Part shown: positions 26,086-34,164 of the stretch, piece after piece
Layout: every line of letters begins with the position of its first letter
Position numbering within the stretch: position 1 is the first letter of the stretch
NCBI GenBank assembly: GCA_002360495.1
Contig: DEQO01000125.1
Location: 1 to 64,000 of the forward strand
Reading direction: 5' to 3'
Length of the DNA stretch: 64,000 bases
Source: Flavobacteriales bacterium UBA3364
Lineage (GTDB): Bacteria > Bacteroidota > Bacteroidia > Flavobacteriales_F > PHOS-HE28
Translations under genes and position numbers: made by a program
Notes under the pieces: model-generated
The model's database searches: none
The model's input: the letters and a program-made list of their open reading frames with translations, nothing else
What the model was told of the DNA's origin: nothing

Positions 26086-27429
26086 TCAGTATGTGGTAAA
26101 TGTAAGTTCCAGGCGCATCGGATGATCGGGATGGTCCGGCCCGTTGAGGATCGCCCTGTTGGCGCTTACGCCATTGCTGCTGGTGACCAGCTCCACTCCG
26201 TTGTCCGGGATCGAACCGTTCATTACCCCCTGCACGTACCGCGTGATCGCGAACCGGTATTCCTGTGCCGTGGTGTTGAACGTTCCTCCGATACCCCCTA
26301 TGCCCTGTGATTCGTCCGGGAGAAATTGGTCACTGCCATTGACCTGGCGGAAAAGGAACAGCAGTGAAGGGGGTGGGTAGTACGGGTAGTAGGTCCCTGC
26401 AATGGGCAGCACCAGTTCGGCCTTGGCCAGCGCAAGACGCTGGTCGGCATAGGCCGCCAAACCCGGGAACCGGATGGCCGCGCGCGAGCCGCCGAGAGTT
26501 TGCAGATAGAGGAGCGGGGCCGGTGCGGAGGAATCCTGCAACGCTTGTTCCACGGCGGGAGAAAGGGCCTGCGACCGATCGCGCTCCAAGACCGTGTAGC
26601 GCACACAGTTGCTGTTCATCAGCATATCGAAGGTGCGCCCCAGGTCCGGTTGGTTGTTCGCATCCTTGTAGTAGACCGTCAACTTGCTGGCACTGCTCAG
26701 GGTGTTGATGTGCAGGATGCCCGCTTGATAGGGGACCTGTGTGCCGTTGTCGACCGCGATATGCAATCCCTTGAAGAACGCCAGGAATGAGGTATTGTCG
26801 ACCAGGTCCGGTGTTCCGAATGCATCGAGGAACCGCTCCGCCAACTCATCCTTCAAACGGATCCGGAGCTGGGGCACCAAGGTGTCATTGGTCACGGCAA
26901 CGGGGTTGAAGGGATCCGGTGTGATCAGGCTCCGGTGCGGATATACCAGGTCGTTCGCCACAACGTCCGGAATATCATCGGTATGGTACAGGCTGTCGAA
27001 ATACAGGTCCTCGGCGACCTCGAATACCCTGAACTCCTGCGCATTCAAATTGCCGTAGCTGGAATTGGGCAGCTCGAAGGCAAGGGCCAGCACAATACTG
27101 TCGGCGCGCAATCCGGAGTTATCCTGGTTCAGGCCTACGTTGCTGGTGGCAAGCCGGACCTGCGCCACGATGCCGGTCTTGACCAGACCAAAATCCGGGT
27201 CCACATAGGATCCGACCAGGTTCCGTGTCAGTCCGCTCGTGCGCAACACTGTATCTGCGAACGAAAACGCCCTCAATGTCGAGGTGTCGACCAGCGTACC
27301 CAATGGATCACCCGGCAGCAGCGCCAAACCCAAGTCCTCGTCGGGCTTCTTGCAGCCTGTTTGCAGCAGCAATACCCCTGCCAGCACGACGGCCCAAAGT
27401 GGCCCGCCAGCGGTCGTAATCCGTTGCAT
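26086..27429 (-). CDS. DUF4270 family lipoprotein
   Basis: A 447-aa predicted lipoprotein. The chosen start gives MQRITTAGGPLWAVVLAGVL, then LLQTGCKKPDEDLGLALLPG, with the lipobox at LQTGC (Cys26); the frame is open upstream to 27507 without signal features. DUF4270 features are SYVDPDFGLVKTGIVAQVRL near the N-terminus, ADSIVLALAFELPNSSYGNL, and the C-terminal VQGVMNGSIPDNGVELVTSS. The family is widespread in Bacteroidota, normally next to a GT5-like protein and glmS as here; its function is unknown. It sits between the two genes with gaps of 13 and 6 bp. Confidence 0.9.
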   Translation of the reverse strand: MQRITTAGGPLWAVVLAGVLLLQTGCKKPDEDLGLALLPGDPLGTLVDTSTLRAFSFADTVLRTSGLTRNLVGSYVDPDFGLVKTGIVAQVRLATSNVGLNQDNSGLRADSIVLALAFELPNSSYGNLNAQEFRVFEVAEDLYFDSLYHTDDIPDVVANDLVYPHRSLITPDPFNPVAVTNDTLVPQLRIRLKDELAERFLDAFGTPDLVDNTSFLAFFKGLHIAVDNGTQVPYQAGILHINTLSSASKLTVYYKDANNQPDLGRTFDMLMNSNCVRYTVLERDRSQALSPAVEQALQDSSAPAPLLYLQTLGGSRAAIRFPGLAAYADQRLALAKAELVLPIAGTYYPYYPPPSLLFLFRQVNGSDQFLPDESQGIGGIGGTFNTTAQEYRFAITRYVQGVMNGSIPDNGVELVTSSNGVSANRAILNGPDHPDHPMRLELTFTTY

Positions 27430-27442
27430 GGACGTCACTGCC

Positions 27443-28267
27443 TCAAACGAGGGCTTCCTCCAGTACGCTGCTGTAGAAATCGGCGTGGGCCTGCACCTGC
27501 TCGGCATCGGTGGAATAAGCCAACACCGGCTTGTCGTAAGCCTTCACTGCTGCCTCCAGCCCCTTGCCCAGCTTCGAACTCGAACGCACAACGGCGTCGG
27601 ACAGTCCCATGCCGAACTTGATCAGGTCGTCGGTCGTAGGCTTGGAGAGGCCTTTCAGCAATTCCTTGTCGAAGCCCTCCATGGCCAGCTTTTTGGCCAG
27701 GTCCTTGTCCAGCGGTTCGGCCTTCTGGTCGTAGACGCTGAACACGAGCTTGGTGTTCTCGAAGTGGGGGTCATCTGCGAAATGATGGCGCACATAAAGC
27801 GGCACGAAGGCTGTCATCCAACCGTGGCAATGGATGATGTCCGGCACCCAGCCGAGCTTGCGCACGGTCTCCAGCACACCGCGGCCGAAGAACAGGGCGC
27901 GCTCGTCGTTGTCCGGGAAGAAGTTGCCTTGGGCGTCGTGCGTATCTGCCTTGCGCTTGAAATACTCCTCGTTATCGATGAAGTAGACCTGCATGCGCGC
28001 ACTGGGCACGCTGGCCACCTTGATCAGCAAGGCGTGGTCGGTATCGTTGATGATGAGGTTCATCCCGCTGAGCCGGATCACTTCATGCAACTGGTGCCGA
28101 CGCTCGTTGATGCAGCCGAACTTCGGCATGAACACACGGATCTCGTTGCCGCAATCCAGGATGCCTTGCGGCAATTGGCGCGCGACCTTCGCCATTTCCT
28201 CCGGACCGTCCATGAAGGGTTGGATCGACTGGGAAATGGTGAGGACCTTCACGTTCTTCAAGCTCAT
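27443..28267 (-). CDS. GT5 N-domain glycogen/starch synthase-like protein
   Basis: A 274-aa protein matching only the N-terminal domain of GT5 glycogen/starch synthases: LQLHEVIRLSGMNL-type segments (here RRHQLHEVIRLSGMNLIIND), YFIDNEEYFKRK, DIIHCHGWMTAFVPLYVRHH and NTKLVFSVYDQKAEP. The C-terminal GT-B half is missing, and the usual N-terminal KxGGL nucleotide-sugar motif is replaced by PFMDGPEEMAK, so glycogen synthesis activity is doubtful. Similar short versions beside DUF4270 and glmS are known across Bacteroidota. It is the first gene of that operon, with a promoter at 28294-28324, and is divergent from panC. Confidence 0.85.
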   Translation of the reverse strand: MSLKNVKVLTISQSIQPFMDGPEEMAKVARQLPQGILDCGNEIRVFMPKFGCINERRHQLHEVIRLSGMNLIINDTDHALLIKVASVPSARMQVYFIDNEEYFKRKADTHDAQGNFFPDNDERALFFGRGVLETVRKLGWVPDIIHCHGWMTAFVPLYVRHHFADDPHFENTKLVFSVYDQKAEPLDKDLAKKLAMEGFDKELLKGLSKPTTDDLIKFGMGLSDAVVRSSSKLGKGLEAAVKAYDKPVLAYSTDAEQVQAHADFYSSVLEEALV

Positions 28268-28293
28268 GATGTTGGGGGGAGGAATTGCGGGTA

Positions 28294-28324
28294 CAAAAAT
28301 ATAGACTTTTCAGCGGAACTTCAA
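28294..28324 (-). promoter_or_regulatory. Promoter of the GT5-like/DUF4270/glmS operon
   Basis: The minus strand reads TTG (28324-28322), a 20-base spacer, then TATTTTTG (28301-28294), an exact TAnnTTTG. The start codon at 28267 follows 26 bases later. This is one of the best-fitting promoters in the window. Confidence 0.6.
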
Positions 28325-28358
28325 CATGGAACCCTAGTTTCACCGCCTTCCAACACCC

Positions 28359-29222
28359 TTGTACCCCGCGTCCATCGTGGACTTCATCACCTCCCCCCCG
28401 GCCATTGCCGAATGGACCGCCCAAGCCCGGAGCACCGGGGCCAGTATTGGCTTCGTTCCCACCATGGGTGCCTTGCACGAAGGGCACTTGGATCTCGTGC
28501 ACCGGGCCAACGCCGCGTGCGACCGGGTGGTATGCAGCATCTTCGTGAACCCCTTGCAATTCAACAACCCGGAGGACCTTCGGCTCTATCCCCGCCAACT
28601 GGACAAGGACGTCGAACTCCTCAGGGCTGCGGGGTGCAACGCCTTGTTCGCGCCGGGGAAGGAGGCTATCTTTTCCGAATTCACCCCACGCACCTATGAC
28701 CTTGGTGGGCTGGACGATCACTGGGAGGGGCCATCACGGCCCGGCCATTTCCAAGGGGTCGTGAACGTGGTGGAACGGCTCTTCCACTACGTGCGACCGG
28801 ACAGGGCATTCTTCGGCGAAAAGGACCGGCAGCAACTGACCATCCTGCGGCACATCGCCCGAGAGCAACGGTGGCCCGAAGCCATAATACCCTGTGCTAC
28901 AGTTCGTTCCGAAGATGGACTGGCCCTGAGTTCCCGCAACGCGCGCCTTGACCCAACTGAGCGTGATCAGGCGACCATACTCTACAAAGCACTCGCTGTG
29001 ACCGCCAAGGAGGCGTTCCGATCCACCGTTGAAGCTACCCGCCAGGCCGCTTTGGCCAAGATCGCTGAAGAACCAGCGGTGACCGTGGACTATTTCGGCA
29101 TCGCCGACATCGACACCCTGGTACCACTTGCGGATTGGGGTACGCGGTCCACGGCCGTTGCCCTTATCGCTGCCCAAGTAGGACCGGTCCGGTTGATCGA
29201 CAATATCACGCTGCTCCGCTGA
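28359..29222 (+). CDS. panC: Pantothenate synthetase
   Basis: An enzyme (up to 287 aa) that joins pantoate and beta-alanine with ATP in the cytoplasm. Motifs: GFVPTMGALHEGHLDLVHRA (HxGH site), VVCSIFVNPLQFNNPEDLRL, HFQGVVNVVERLFHYVRPDR and FFGEKDRQQLTILRH, CATVRSEDGLALSSRNARLD, and the C-terminal GPVRLIDNITLL. No ATG opens the gene: TTG at 28359 or GTG at 28377 must be used. The GTG start gives the normal distance to the VPTMG motif. It heads the plus-strand operon panC, panD remnant, flippase-like, rfaE2, radA. Confidence 0.96.
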   Translation: MYPASIVDFITSPPAIAEWTAQARSTGASIGFVPTMGALHEGHLDLVHRANAACDRVVCSIFVNPLQFNNPEDLRLYPRQLDKDVELLRAAGCNALFAPGKEAIFSEFTPRTYDLGGLDDHWEGPSRPGHFQGVVNVVERLFHYVRPDRAFFGEKDRQQLTILRHIAREQRWPEAIIPCATVRSEDGLALSSRNARLDPTERDQATILYKALAVTAKEAFRSTVEATRQAALAKIAEEPAVTVDYFGIADIDTLVPLADWGTRSTAVALIAAQVGPVRLIDNITLLR

Positions 29223-29270
29223 AGCCCTCACCGGGTGCTCAGTGTACTTTCGCCGCCCATTCAGGGGACC

Positions 29271-29471
29271 ATGACCATCGAAGTCGTCCGAACCAAGATC
29301 CATCGCGTCCGGGTTTCCGAGGCGAACTTGGATCATATCGGCGGCATCACGATCGGCGAGGACCTGATCGACGCTATTGTCCCAACCGCCCAATTGGGCC
29401 TTGAAGAGGCAAGGAGATCCCGACCCAGCATCATTTTCCCCAACGAGCACACGAACCGCCTCCGCGCATGA
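29271..29471 (+). CDS. panD: Collapsed aspartate 1-decarboxylase (PanD) relic
   Basis: A 66-aa protein that aligns to both ends of PanD (normally about 116 aa). The N-terminus MTIEVVRTKIHRVRVSEANL, then DHIGGITIGEDLIDA, matches the family, including Lys9. But the Ser25 that becomes the pyruvoyl cofactor in the Gly24-Ser25 cleavage is Gly here, and the normally conserved Asp29 is also Gly. After residue 35 the frame jumps to the family's last third (LGLEEARRSRPSIIFPNEHT, then NRLRA), so about 50 central residues are gone in frame. It lies 48 bp after panC and overlaps the next start by four bases (ATGA), in the usual panD position. It is almost certainly inactive as a decarboxylase. Confidence 0.82.
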   Translation: MTIEVVRTKIHRVRVSEANLDHIGGITIGEDLIDAIVPTAQLGLEEARRSRPSIIFPNEHTNRLRA

Positions 29472-30496
29472 AGAAGACCATCTTCGGGATCCTGAAAGTG
29501 CTGGTGCCGATCGCACTTGGAGTGTGGTTGGTGTTCTACTTCTACAACCAACTGGACGAGGAACAACGCGGCGAGCTCTTCACCGCCTTCGGCCAGGCCA
29601 ACTGGTGGTGGCTGCTGGCCTGTGTGATCCTCGGCTGGCTCAGCCACATGAGCCGGGCTTGGCGGTGGCGCTATCTGCTGGGCCATATGGGCTACGAGAC
29701 CCGCTTCTGGAACAGTTACCATGCGGTAATGACCGGGTATTTCATGAACATGTTGTTGCCAAGGGCCGGCGAAGCGAGCCGGGCAGTGACCCTCTACCGC
29801 ACCGAAGGTGTGCCGTTCGAACGCGGTTTCGGCACCATACTCGCTGAGCGGGCAGTGGATATGGTGATGCTGCTTTCGATCGCAGGGGTCACCCTGGCGT
29901 TGCAATGGGACAGGCTCGGGATGTTCCAGGAGCGCATTGCTGCATTCCGGGCCGACCAAGGAGAACCGGTCCAAGGGGCGGGGTCGACCGGTTGGGGGAC
30001 GTGGTTCAGCGTGGTCCTTGTGCTCGCGTTGATCGGCGGAGCGTACATGATCTGGTCCCGACCTGAATTGCGGGCGCGGGCCAAGGATGCGATCCGTGGA
30101 TTTATCGCCGGTGTCCGGTCGGTATTCCAAACAAAGGACAAGGGACCGTTCATCCTGCACACCTTCATCATCTGGACCCTCTACGTTGCCATGTTCGCTG
30201 TTGGGTTCTACGCACTGCCTACCACGGCCGAGGTGCCTGCTGCGGGCATCATGGCCGGATTCCTGGCCGGTTCCGTGGGCATCATCCTGGTGCAAGGCGG
30301 GATCGGTGTTTTCCCCGCCTTCGTGGCCTTGATCGTGGGCATGTACATGGCACCGCCGGAGGGAGGCGGTTTGATCCGACCTGATGCGCTGGCCATGGGC
30401 TGGTTGCTCTGGGTGGCACAGACGTTGATGATCATCACGCTCGGTGGGGTATCGCTACTTTTGGTCTCCCGCAGCCGGAAACACGTTGACCAATGA
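29468..30496 (+). CDS. Flippase-like (YbhN/LPG synthase TM) membrane protein
   Basis: A 342-aa integral membrane protein of the lysylphosphatidylglycerol synthase TM/YbhN family. About eight membrane segments are visible, starting with IFGILKVLVPIALGVWLVFY. The family marker region is RAWRWRYLLGHMGYETRFWN, then GYFMNMLLPRAGEASRAVTL, with the conserved PRAGE. Later segments include GIMAGFLAGSVGIILVQGGI, then GVFPAFVALIVGM. Members are thought to move or modify lipid-linked substrates; the substrate here is unknown. It is translationally coupled at both ends: four-base overlaps with the panD relic and with rfaE2. Confidence 0.88.
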   Translation: MKKTIFGILKVLVPIALGVWLVFYFYNQLDEEQRGELFTAFGQANWWWLLACVILGWLSHMSRAWRWRYLLGHMGYETRFWNSYHAVMTGYFMNMLLPRAGEASRAVTLYRTEGVPFERGFGTILAERAVDMVMLLSIAGVTLALQWDRLGMFQERIAAFRADQGEPVQGAGSTGWGTWFSVVLVLALIGGAYMIWSRPELRARAKDAIRGFIAGVRSVFQTKDKGPFILHTFIIWTLYVAMFAVGFYALPTTAEVPAAGIMAGFLAGSVGIILVQGGIGVFPAFVALIVGMYMAPPEGGGLIRPDALAMGWLLWVAQTLMIITLGGVSLLLVSRSRKHVDQ

Positions 30497-30999
30497 TCAC
30501 CGATCCCGCCCAAGCGACCGTAGACAAACGCATCATGGACATCGTCCAAGTGGTGCGTTCGGCGAACATCTGGCGGATGAAGGGTGATCGGATCGTGTTC
30601 ACCAACGGTTGCTTCGACATCCTGCATCGTGGCCATGTCGAATACCTGCAGGAGGCCGCCGCTCTTGGTGATCGATTGATCATCGGCCTGAACAGTGATG
30701 CCAGCGTTCGTCGCCTGGGCAAAGCCGCCGATCGCCCATTGAACGACCAGGACAGCCGGGCCAAGGTGCTGGCGGCATTGCGGCTGGTCGATGCCGTTGT
30801 GATCTTCGATCAGGACACACCGCTGGAATTGATCAACGCGATCGGACCCGATGTGTTGGTGAAGGGCGGCGACTGGAAACCGGAGGATATCGTGGGTTCC
30901 GATGTGGTAAGAAAGCAGGGTGGTGATGTGCGCGCCCTGAAGCTGGTGGACGGATTCTCCACCACTGCGCTGGTCGAGAAGATCCGCCATGGCAGCTAA
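30493..30999 (+). CDS. rfaE2: D-glycero-beta-D-manno-heptose 1-phosphate adenylyltransferase
   Basis: A 168-aa nucleotidyltransferase (HldE C-terminal type) making ADP-heptose for the lipopolysaccharide core. The cytidylyltransferase-like fold is shown by IVFTNGCFDILHRGHVEYLQ (with HxGH), GLNSDASVRRLGKAADRPLN, and PDVLVKGGDWKPEDIVG. The separate sugar-kinase domain found in bifunctional HldE is absent, as is common in Bacteroidota. The gene overlaps the flippase-like gene by four bases and radA by 11, so it is in the middle of the operon. Confidence 0.93.
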   Translation: MITDPAQATVDKRIMDIVQVVRSANIWRMKGDRIVFTNGCFDILHRGHVEYLQEAAALGDRLIIGLNSDASVRRLGKAADRPLNDQDSRAKVLAALRLVDAVVIFDQDTPLELINAIGPDVLVKGGDWKPEDIVGSDVVRKQGGDVRALKLVDGFSTTALVEKIRHGS

Positions 31000-32380
31000 G
31001 CTGCGTTCGAAATTCGTTTGCCAGAACTGCGGCACCAGCTATGCGCAATGGCTGGGACAATGCGGCCAGTGCAAGGAATGGAACACTCTTGTGGAAGAGG
31101 TCGTGGACCGCGTGGAAGAGAAACGTGGCACGCCACAACGCGTAAAGAGCCGTATCCCGAAGCCTATTGCGATCGATGATATCCCCGCGCAGGACGGGCC
31201 TCGCATCGCGCTGAGCGACCGGGAGCTTTCACGCGTTCTCGGTGGTGGGCTCGTCCCTGGCAGCATCACGTTGCTCGGCGGTGAACCGGGCATCGGGAAA
31301 AGCACGTTGCTGCTGCAGACCGCGCTGCGGAACCCGCAGTTGAAGACGCTCTATGTGAGCGGCGAAGAGAGCGAGCACCAGGTGAAGATGCGCGCGGAGC
31401 GATTACAGGCTGATGCCCCCACAGGGCTTCGACGACCCCAGGATGCGAATTGCCTTGTTCTGACCGAGACGAATACGCAGAACATCTTCAAGCACATAGA
31501 GGCGCTGGAGCCCGGTTTGGTCGTGATCGATAGTGTCCAAACGCTGCACACGGCGGTTCTCGACGCAAGCCCGGGAAGTGTAGGTCAGGTGCGTGAATGC
31601 ACGGCCGAACTGATGCGCTTCGCGAAGACGACCGGTGTACCCATCGTGCTTATCGGACACATCACGAAGGATGGTTACATCGCGGGGCCGAAAGTGTTGG
31701 AGCACATGGTCGATTGCGTGCTGCAGTTCGAGGGTGATCGCGACCATGCGTTCCGGTTGTTGCGCCCCTTGAAGAACCGTTTCGGTAGCACGAACGAACT
31801 CGGCATCTATGAAATGCGCGGCAGCGGGCTCGCCGAAGTGGACGATCCCAGCCAAGTGTTGACCGGCCGTCGGGAAGACCGTCCGAGCGGTGTGGTGGTC
31901 GCTGCAACGATGGAAGGCATGCGCCCGTTGTTGATCGAAGTGCAAGCATTGGTCAGTACTGCGGTCTATGGAACTCCGCAACGGAGTTCCACCGGCTTCG
32001 ATCTACGGCGCTTGAACATGCTGCTCGCCGTGATGGAGAAACGTTGTGGCTTCCGGCTGGGGCAGAAGGACGTGTTCCTGAATCTCGCCGGTGGTTTCCG
32101 TGTGGAGGAACCCGCGATCGACCTGGCCGTGGTGTGTGCCGTACTCAGCAGCAATGCCGATATCGCAGTGCCCATGGATGCGTGCTTCGCCGGTGAAGTA
32201 GGCTTGACCGGCGAGATACGCCCCGTGACGCGAACGGAGCAACGGATCGCCGAAGCAGCCAAATTGGGCTTCGCACGGATCTTTGTTCCGAAGGGGACAA
32301 AAGCTGTCGAGCCGGTCAAGGGCATCGATGTCGTCCAGGTCGGTCGTGTGGACGAGGTACTCGGTCACCTCTTCGGTTGA
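30989..32380 (+). CDS. radA: DNA repair protein RadA
   Basis: A 463-aa RecA-like branch-migration ATPase acting in recombinational repair. Domains in order: a four-cysteine zinc finger (FVCQNCGTSYAQWLGQCGQC), Walker A GGEPGIGKSTLLL, Walker B-like LVVIDSVQTL, the RadA-specific LKNRFGSTNELGIYEM, and a Lon-protease-like C-terminal domain (NLAGGFRVEEPAIDLAVVCA, then FAGEVGLTGEIRPV). Length is normal. It is the last gene of the operon and converges with the flavoprotein gene, overlapping it by 16 bp. Confidence 0.97.
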   Translation: MAAKLRSKFVCQNCGTSYAQWLGQCGQCKEWNTLVEEVVDRVEEKRGTPQRVKSRIPKPIAIDDIPAQDGPRIALSDRELSRVLGGGLVPGSITLLGGEPGIGKSTLLLQTALRNPQLKTLYVSGEESEHQVKMRAERLQADAPTGLRRPQDANCLVLTETNTQNIFKHIEALEPGLVVIDSVQTLHTAVLDASPGSVGQVRECTAELMRFAKTTGVPIVLIGHITKDGYIAGPKVLEHMVDCVLQFEGDRDHAFRLLRPLKNRFGSTNELGIYEMRGSGLAEVDDPSQVLTGRREDRPSGVVVAATMEGMRPLLIEVQALVSTAVYGTPQRSSTGFDLRRLNMLLAVMEKRCGFRLGQKDVFLNLAGGFRVEEPAIDLAVVCAVLSSNADIAVPMDACFAGEVGLTGEIRPVTRTEQRIAEAAKLGFARIFVPKGTKAVEPVKGIDVVQVGRVDEVLGHLFG

Positions 32381-33591
32381 CCGTTCTTCGCACGCTGCGC
32401 GATCGCTTCCGCGGCCCAACGGCCCGTGGTGAATGCTCCTTGCAACAGGAAGCCTCCGGTGGGTGCATCCCAATCGAGCATTTCACCGGCAACGAATAGA
32501 TGCGGGTGTCCCTTCAACGAAAGGTCATCATCCACTTCGTCCAATGCGATACCGCCTACGGTACTGATGGCTTCCTCGATGGGCCGCAACCCCGTGACCG
32601 GAACATGCAATTGCTTCACGTCCTGTGCGAGTGAACGCCCATCCAAATAGCGCTGAACTGGGGTGAACGCCTTGAACAACGCAACTGTCGAACGGTCCAT
32701 CCGCAGTGCCGCCATCCGTTCCTTCCACGCGGCTCCTGACAGGCGTTGTTCGAGCATCCCGAGGGAACTGTCCGGTTTCAGGTCGATGATCAACTCCGCT
32801 ATGACGTTCGCATCCAGCTGTGCGCGGACCTCCGGAATGAGCGGGTAGATCGCATTGCCCTCAAGACCGTGTTCCGTGATCGTGGCTTCACCACGAACGG
32901 TCCGTCCACCGGCCGTGATGGCGATATTCTTCAACGGCTTACCGATGTGCGGGCGGATGGTCTCCGGCAGATCGACCACCACACCGCAGTTGCTCGCACG
33001 AAAGGGAACAGTGCGCACACCGATGCCTTCGAAGTGCGTGCGCCATTCTCCCGTGGATCCCGTCCTGCTCCATGAGGCACCGCCCAAAGCGAAGAGCGTG
33101 TGTTCGCTCCGCACTTCCAACGACGTGCCGTTGTGGTCCATGAGCGGTCGCACAGCTCGATCGAAGCCGACGAAGCGATGCTCAGGATGGATATGCACGC
33201 CTTTGTTCTGCAAGCGCATTGTGATGGCCTTCAGCACCTGGGCCGGCTTGATGCCACGCTCCGGGAAGACCCTTCCACTGGATCCGATGAATGTGGGGAT
33301 CCCAAGACCCTGCAACCACGCCCTCAATTCCGATGGACCGAAGGCATCGAGCATCGGGTCCATCCACGCTGCCGGAGCGTACCATTCGCGCAGCGCTTCT
33401 CCCCCAGCCTTCGTGGTGATGTTCAAACCACCGTCACCGGCCACCAGGAACTTGCGGCCCAGTGTTCGACCCTGCTCGTAGAGGTGGACCTCGAAATGAT
33501 CGGAAAGCCGCTCGGCCGCGATCATCCCGGCAGGACCGCCTCCTATGATCGTCACGCGCTGCACGGCAGTGAAAGTACCGTTGCGCAGCAC
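32365..33591 (-). CDS. NAD(P)/FAD-dependent oxidoreductase, HI0933/BaiN-like flavoprotein
   Basis: A 408-aa protein with an N-terminal FAD-binding Rossmann motif VTIIGGGPAGMIAAERLSDH, then LGRKFLVAGDGGLNITTKAG, and the C-terminal family hallmark ATGGGAF-like VAGEMLDWDAPTGGFLLQGA, then FTTGRWAA. This fits the TIGR03862 (PP_4765) branch of HI0933-like flavoproteins. The substrate is unknown. The gene converges on radA with a 16-bp overlap. The ATG at 33591 gives MLRNGTFTAVQRVTII; a start nearer the Rossmann motif is possible. Confidence 0.87.
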   Translation of the reverse strand: MLRNGTFTAVQRVTIIGGGPAGMIAAERLSDHFEVHLYEQGRTLGRKFLVAGDGGLNITTKAGGEALREWYAPAAWMDPMLDAFGPSELRAWLQGLGIPTFIGSSGRVFPERGIKPAQVLKAITMRLQNKGVHIHPEHRFVGFDRAVRPLMDHNGTSLEVRSEHTLFALGGASWSRTGSTGEWRTHFEGIGVRTVPFRASNCGVVVDLPETIRPHIGKPLKNIAITAGGRTVRGEATITEHGLEGNAIYPLIPEVRAQLDANVIAELIIDLKPDSSLGMLEQRLSGAAWKERMAALRMDRSTVALFKAFTPVQRYLDGRSLAQDVKQLHVPVTGLRPIEEAISTVGGIALDEVDDDLSLKGHPHLFVAGEMLDWDAPTGGFLLQGAFTTGRWAAEAIAQRAKNGQPKR

Positions 33592-33710
33592 CTGGATCCC
33601 CGAGGAACTGTGTCGGCGCCATTACAGCGTTGAAGTGATCACGCCTCTTTCCGTCGATCCTTGGGATCGTTAAGAGTTGGTAAAGAGCTGGATCGGCCCG
33701 TATCCCGCGA

Positions 33711-33739
33711 TTGGTATGCGTGCATACTTTCTAATTTTG
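33711..33739 (+). promoter_or_regulatory. Promoter of STAS-like gene
   Basis: TTGG (33711-33714), a 17-base spacer, then TAATTTTG (33732-33739), an exact -7 consensus. The first ATG (33744) lies four bases after the -7 element and a second ATG at 33750 ten bases after, so the message is leaderless or nearly so. Confidence 0.55.
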
Positions 33740-33743
33740 CAGG

Positions 33744-34154
33744 ATGAACATGGAACATCAATTGATCGATACCCGATCGGCCGTCCTGGAGCGTGTCTCC
33801 GATGGGCTGATCGAGCTGCGGTTCAAGCCTGATGTGAAGTTGGACGTGGAGGGGATGACCCAGATCGTGCTTGCAAAACGCCAACTTGGGAGCCCGGGGA
33901 CGGATGTACTGGCCATCCTTCCGCCGGAGCTGGATTTCGACCTCGATGTGCTGACCATCGACCATGACGAAGTGAACGGCGGTTGTGGGAACGTGGAGCG
34001 CATGGCTTTCGCCACACAGAGCTCGTTCAATGAGCGGTTGACGAACATCTACTTCCGCTATCACCCAAGACCCTATCCCACCGGGGTCTTCTTGAGCGAG
34101 GCCGATGCGCGGAAATGGCTAGCAACGAAATTGCCGGAACCCTCGGCTTCTTGA
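33744..34154 (+). CDS. STAS/SpoIIAA-like domain protein
   Basis: A 136-aa cytoplasmic protein. The pattern VLERVSDGLIELRFKPDVKL, then VLAKRQLGSPGTDVLAILPP and AFATQSSFNERLTNIYFRYH, followed by GVFLSEADARKWL, matches the small STAS/SpoIIAA-like proteins common in Bacteroidota, which often end with such an E-A-xx-WL helix. Their role is unknown. The promoter position suggests that ATG 33750 (MEHQL) may be the true start instead of 33744. It converges on the OmpA-like gene, with 10 bp between them. Confidence 0.75.
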   Translation: MNMEHQLIDTRSAVLERVSDGLIELRFKPDVKLDVEGMTQIVLAKRQLGSPGTDVLAILPPELDFDLDVLTIDHDEVNGGCGNVERMAFATQSSFNERLTNIYFRYHPRPYPTGVFLSEADARKWLATKLPEPSAS

Positions 34155-34164
34155 ACGTTGGACC

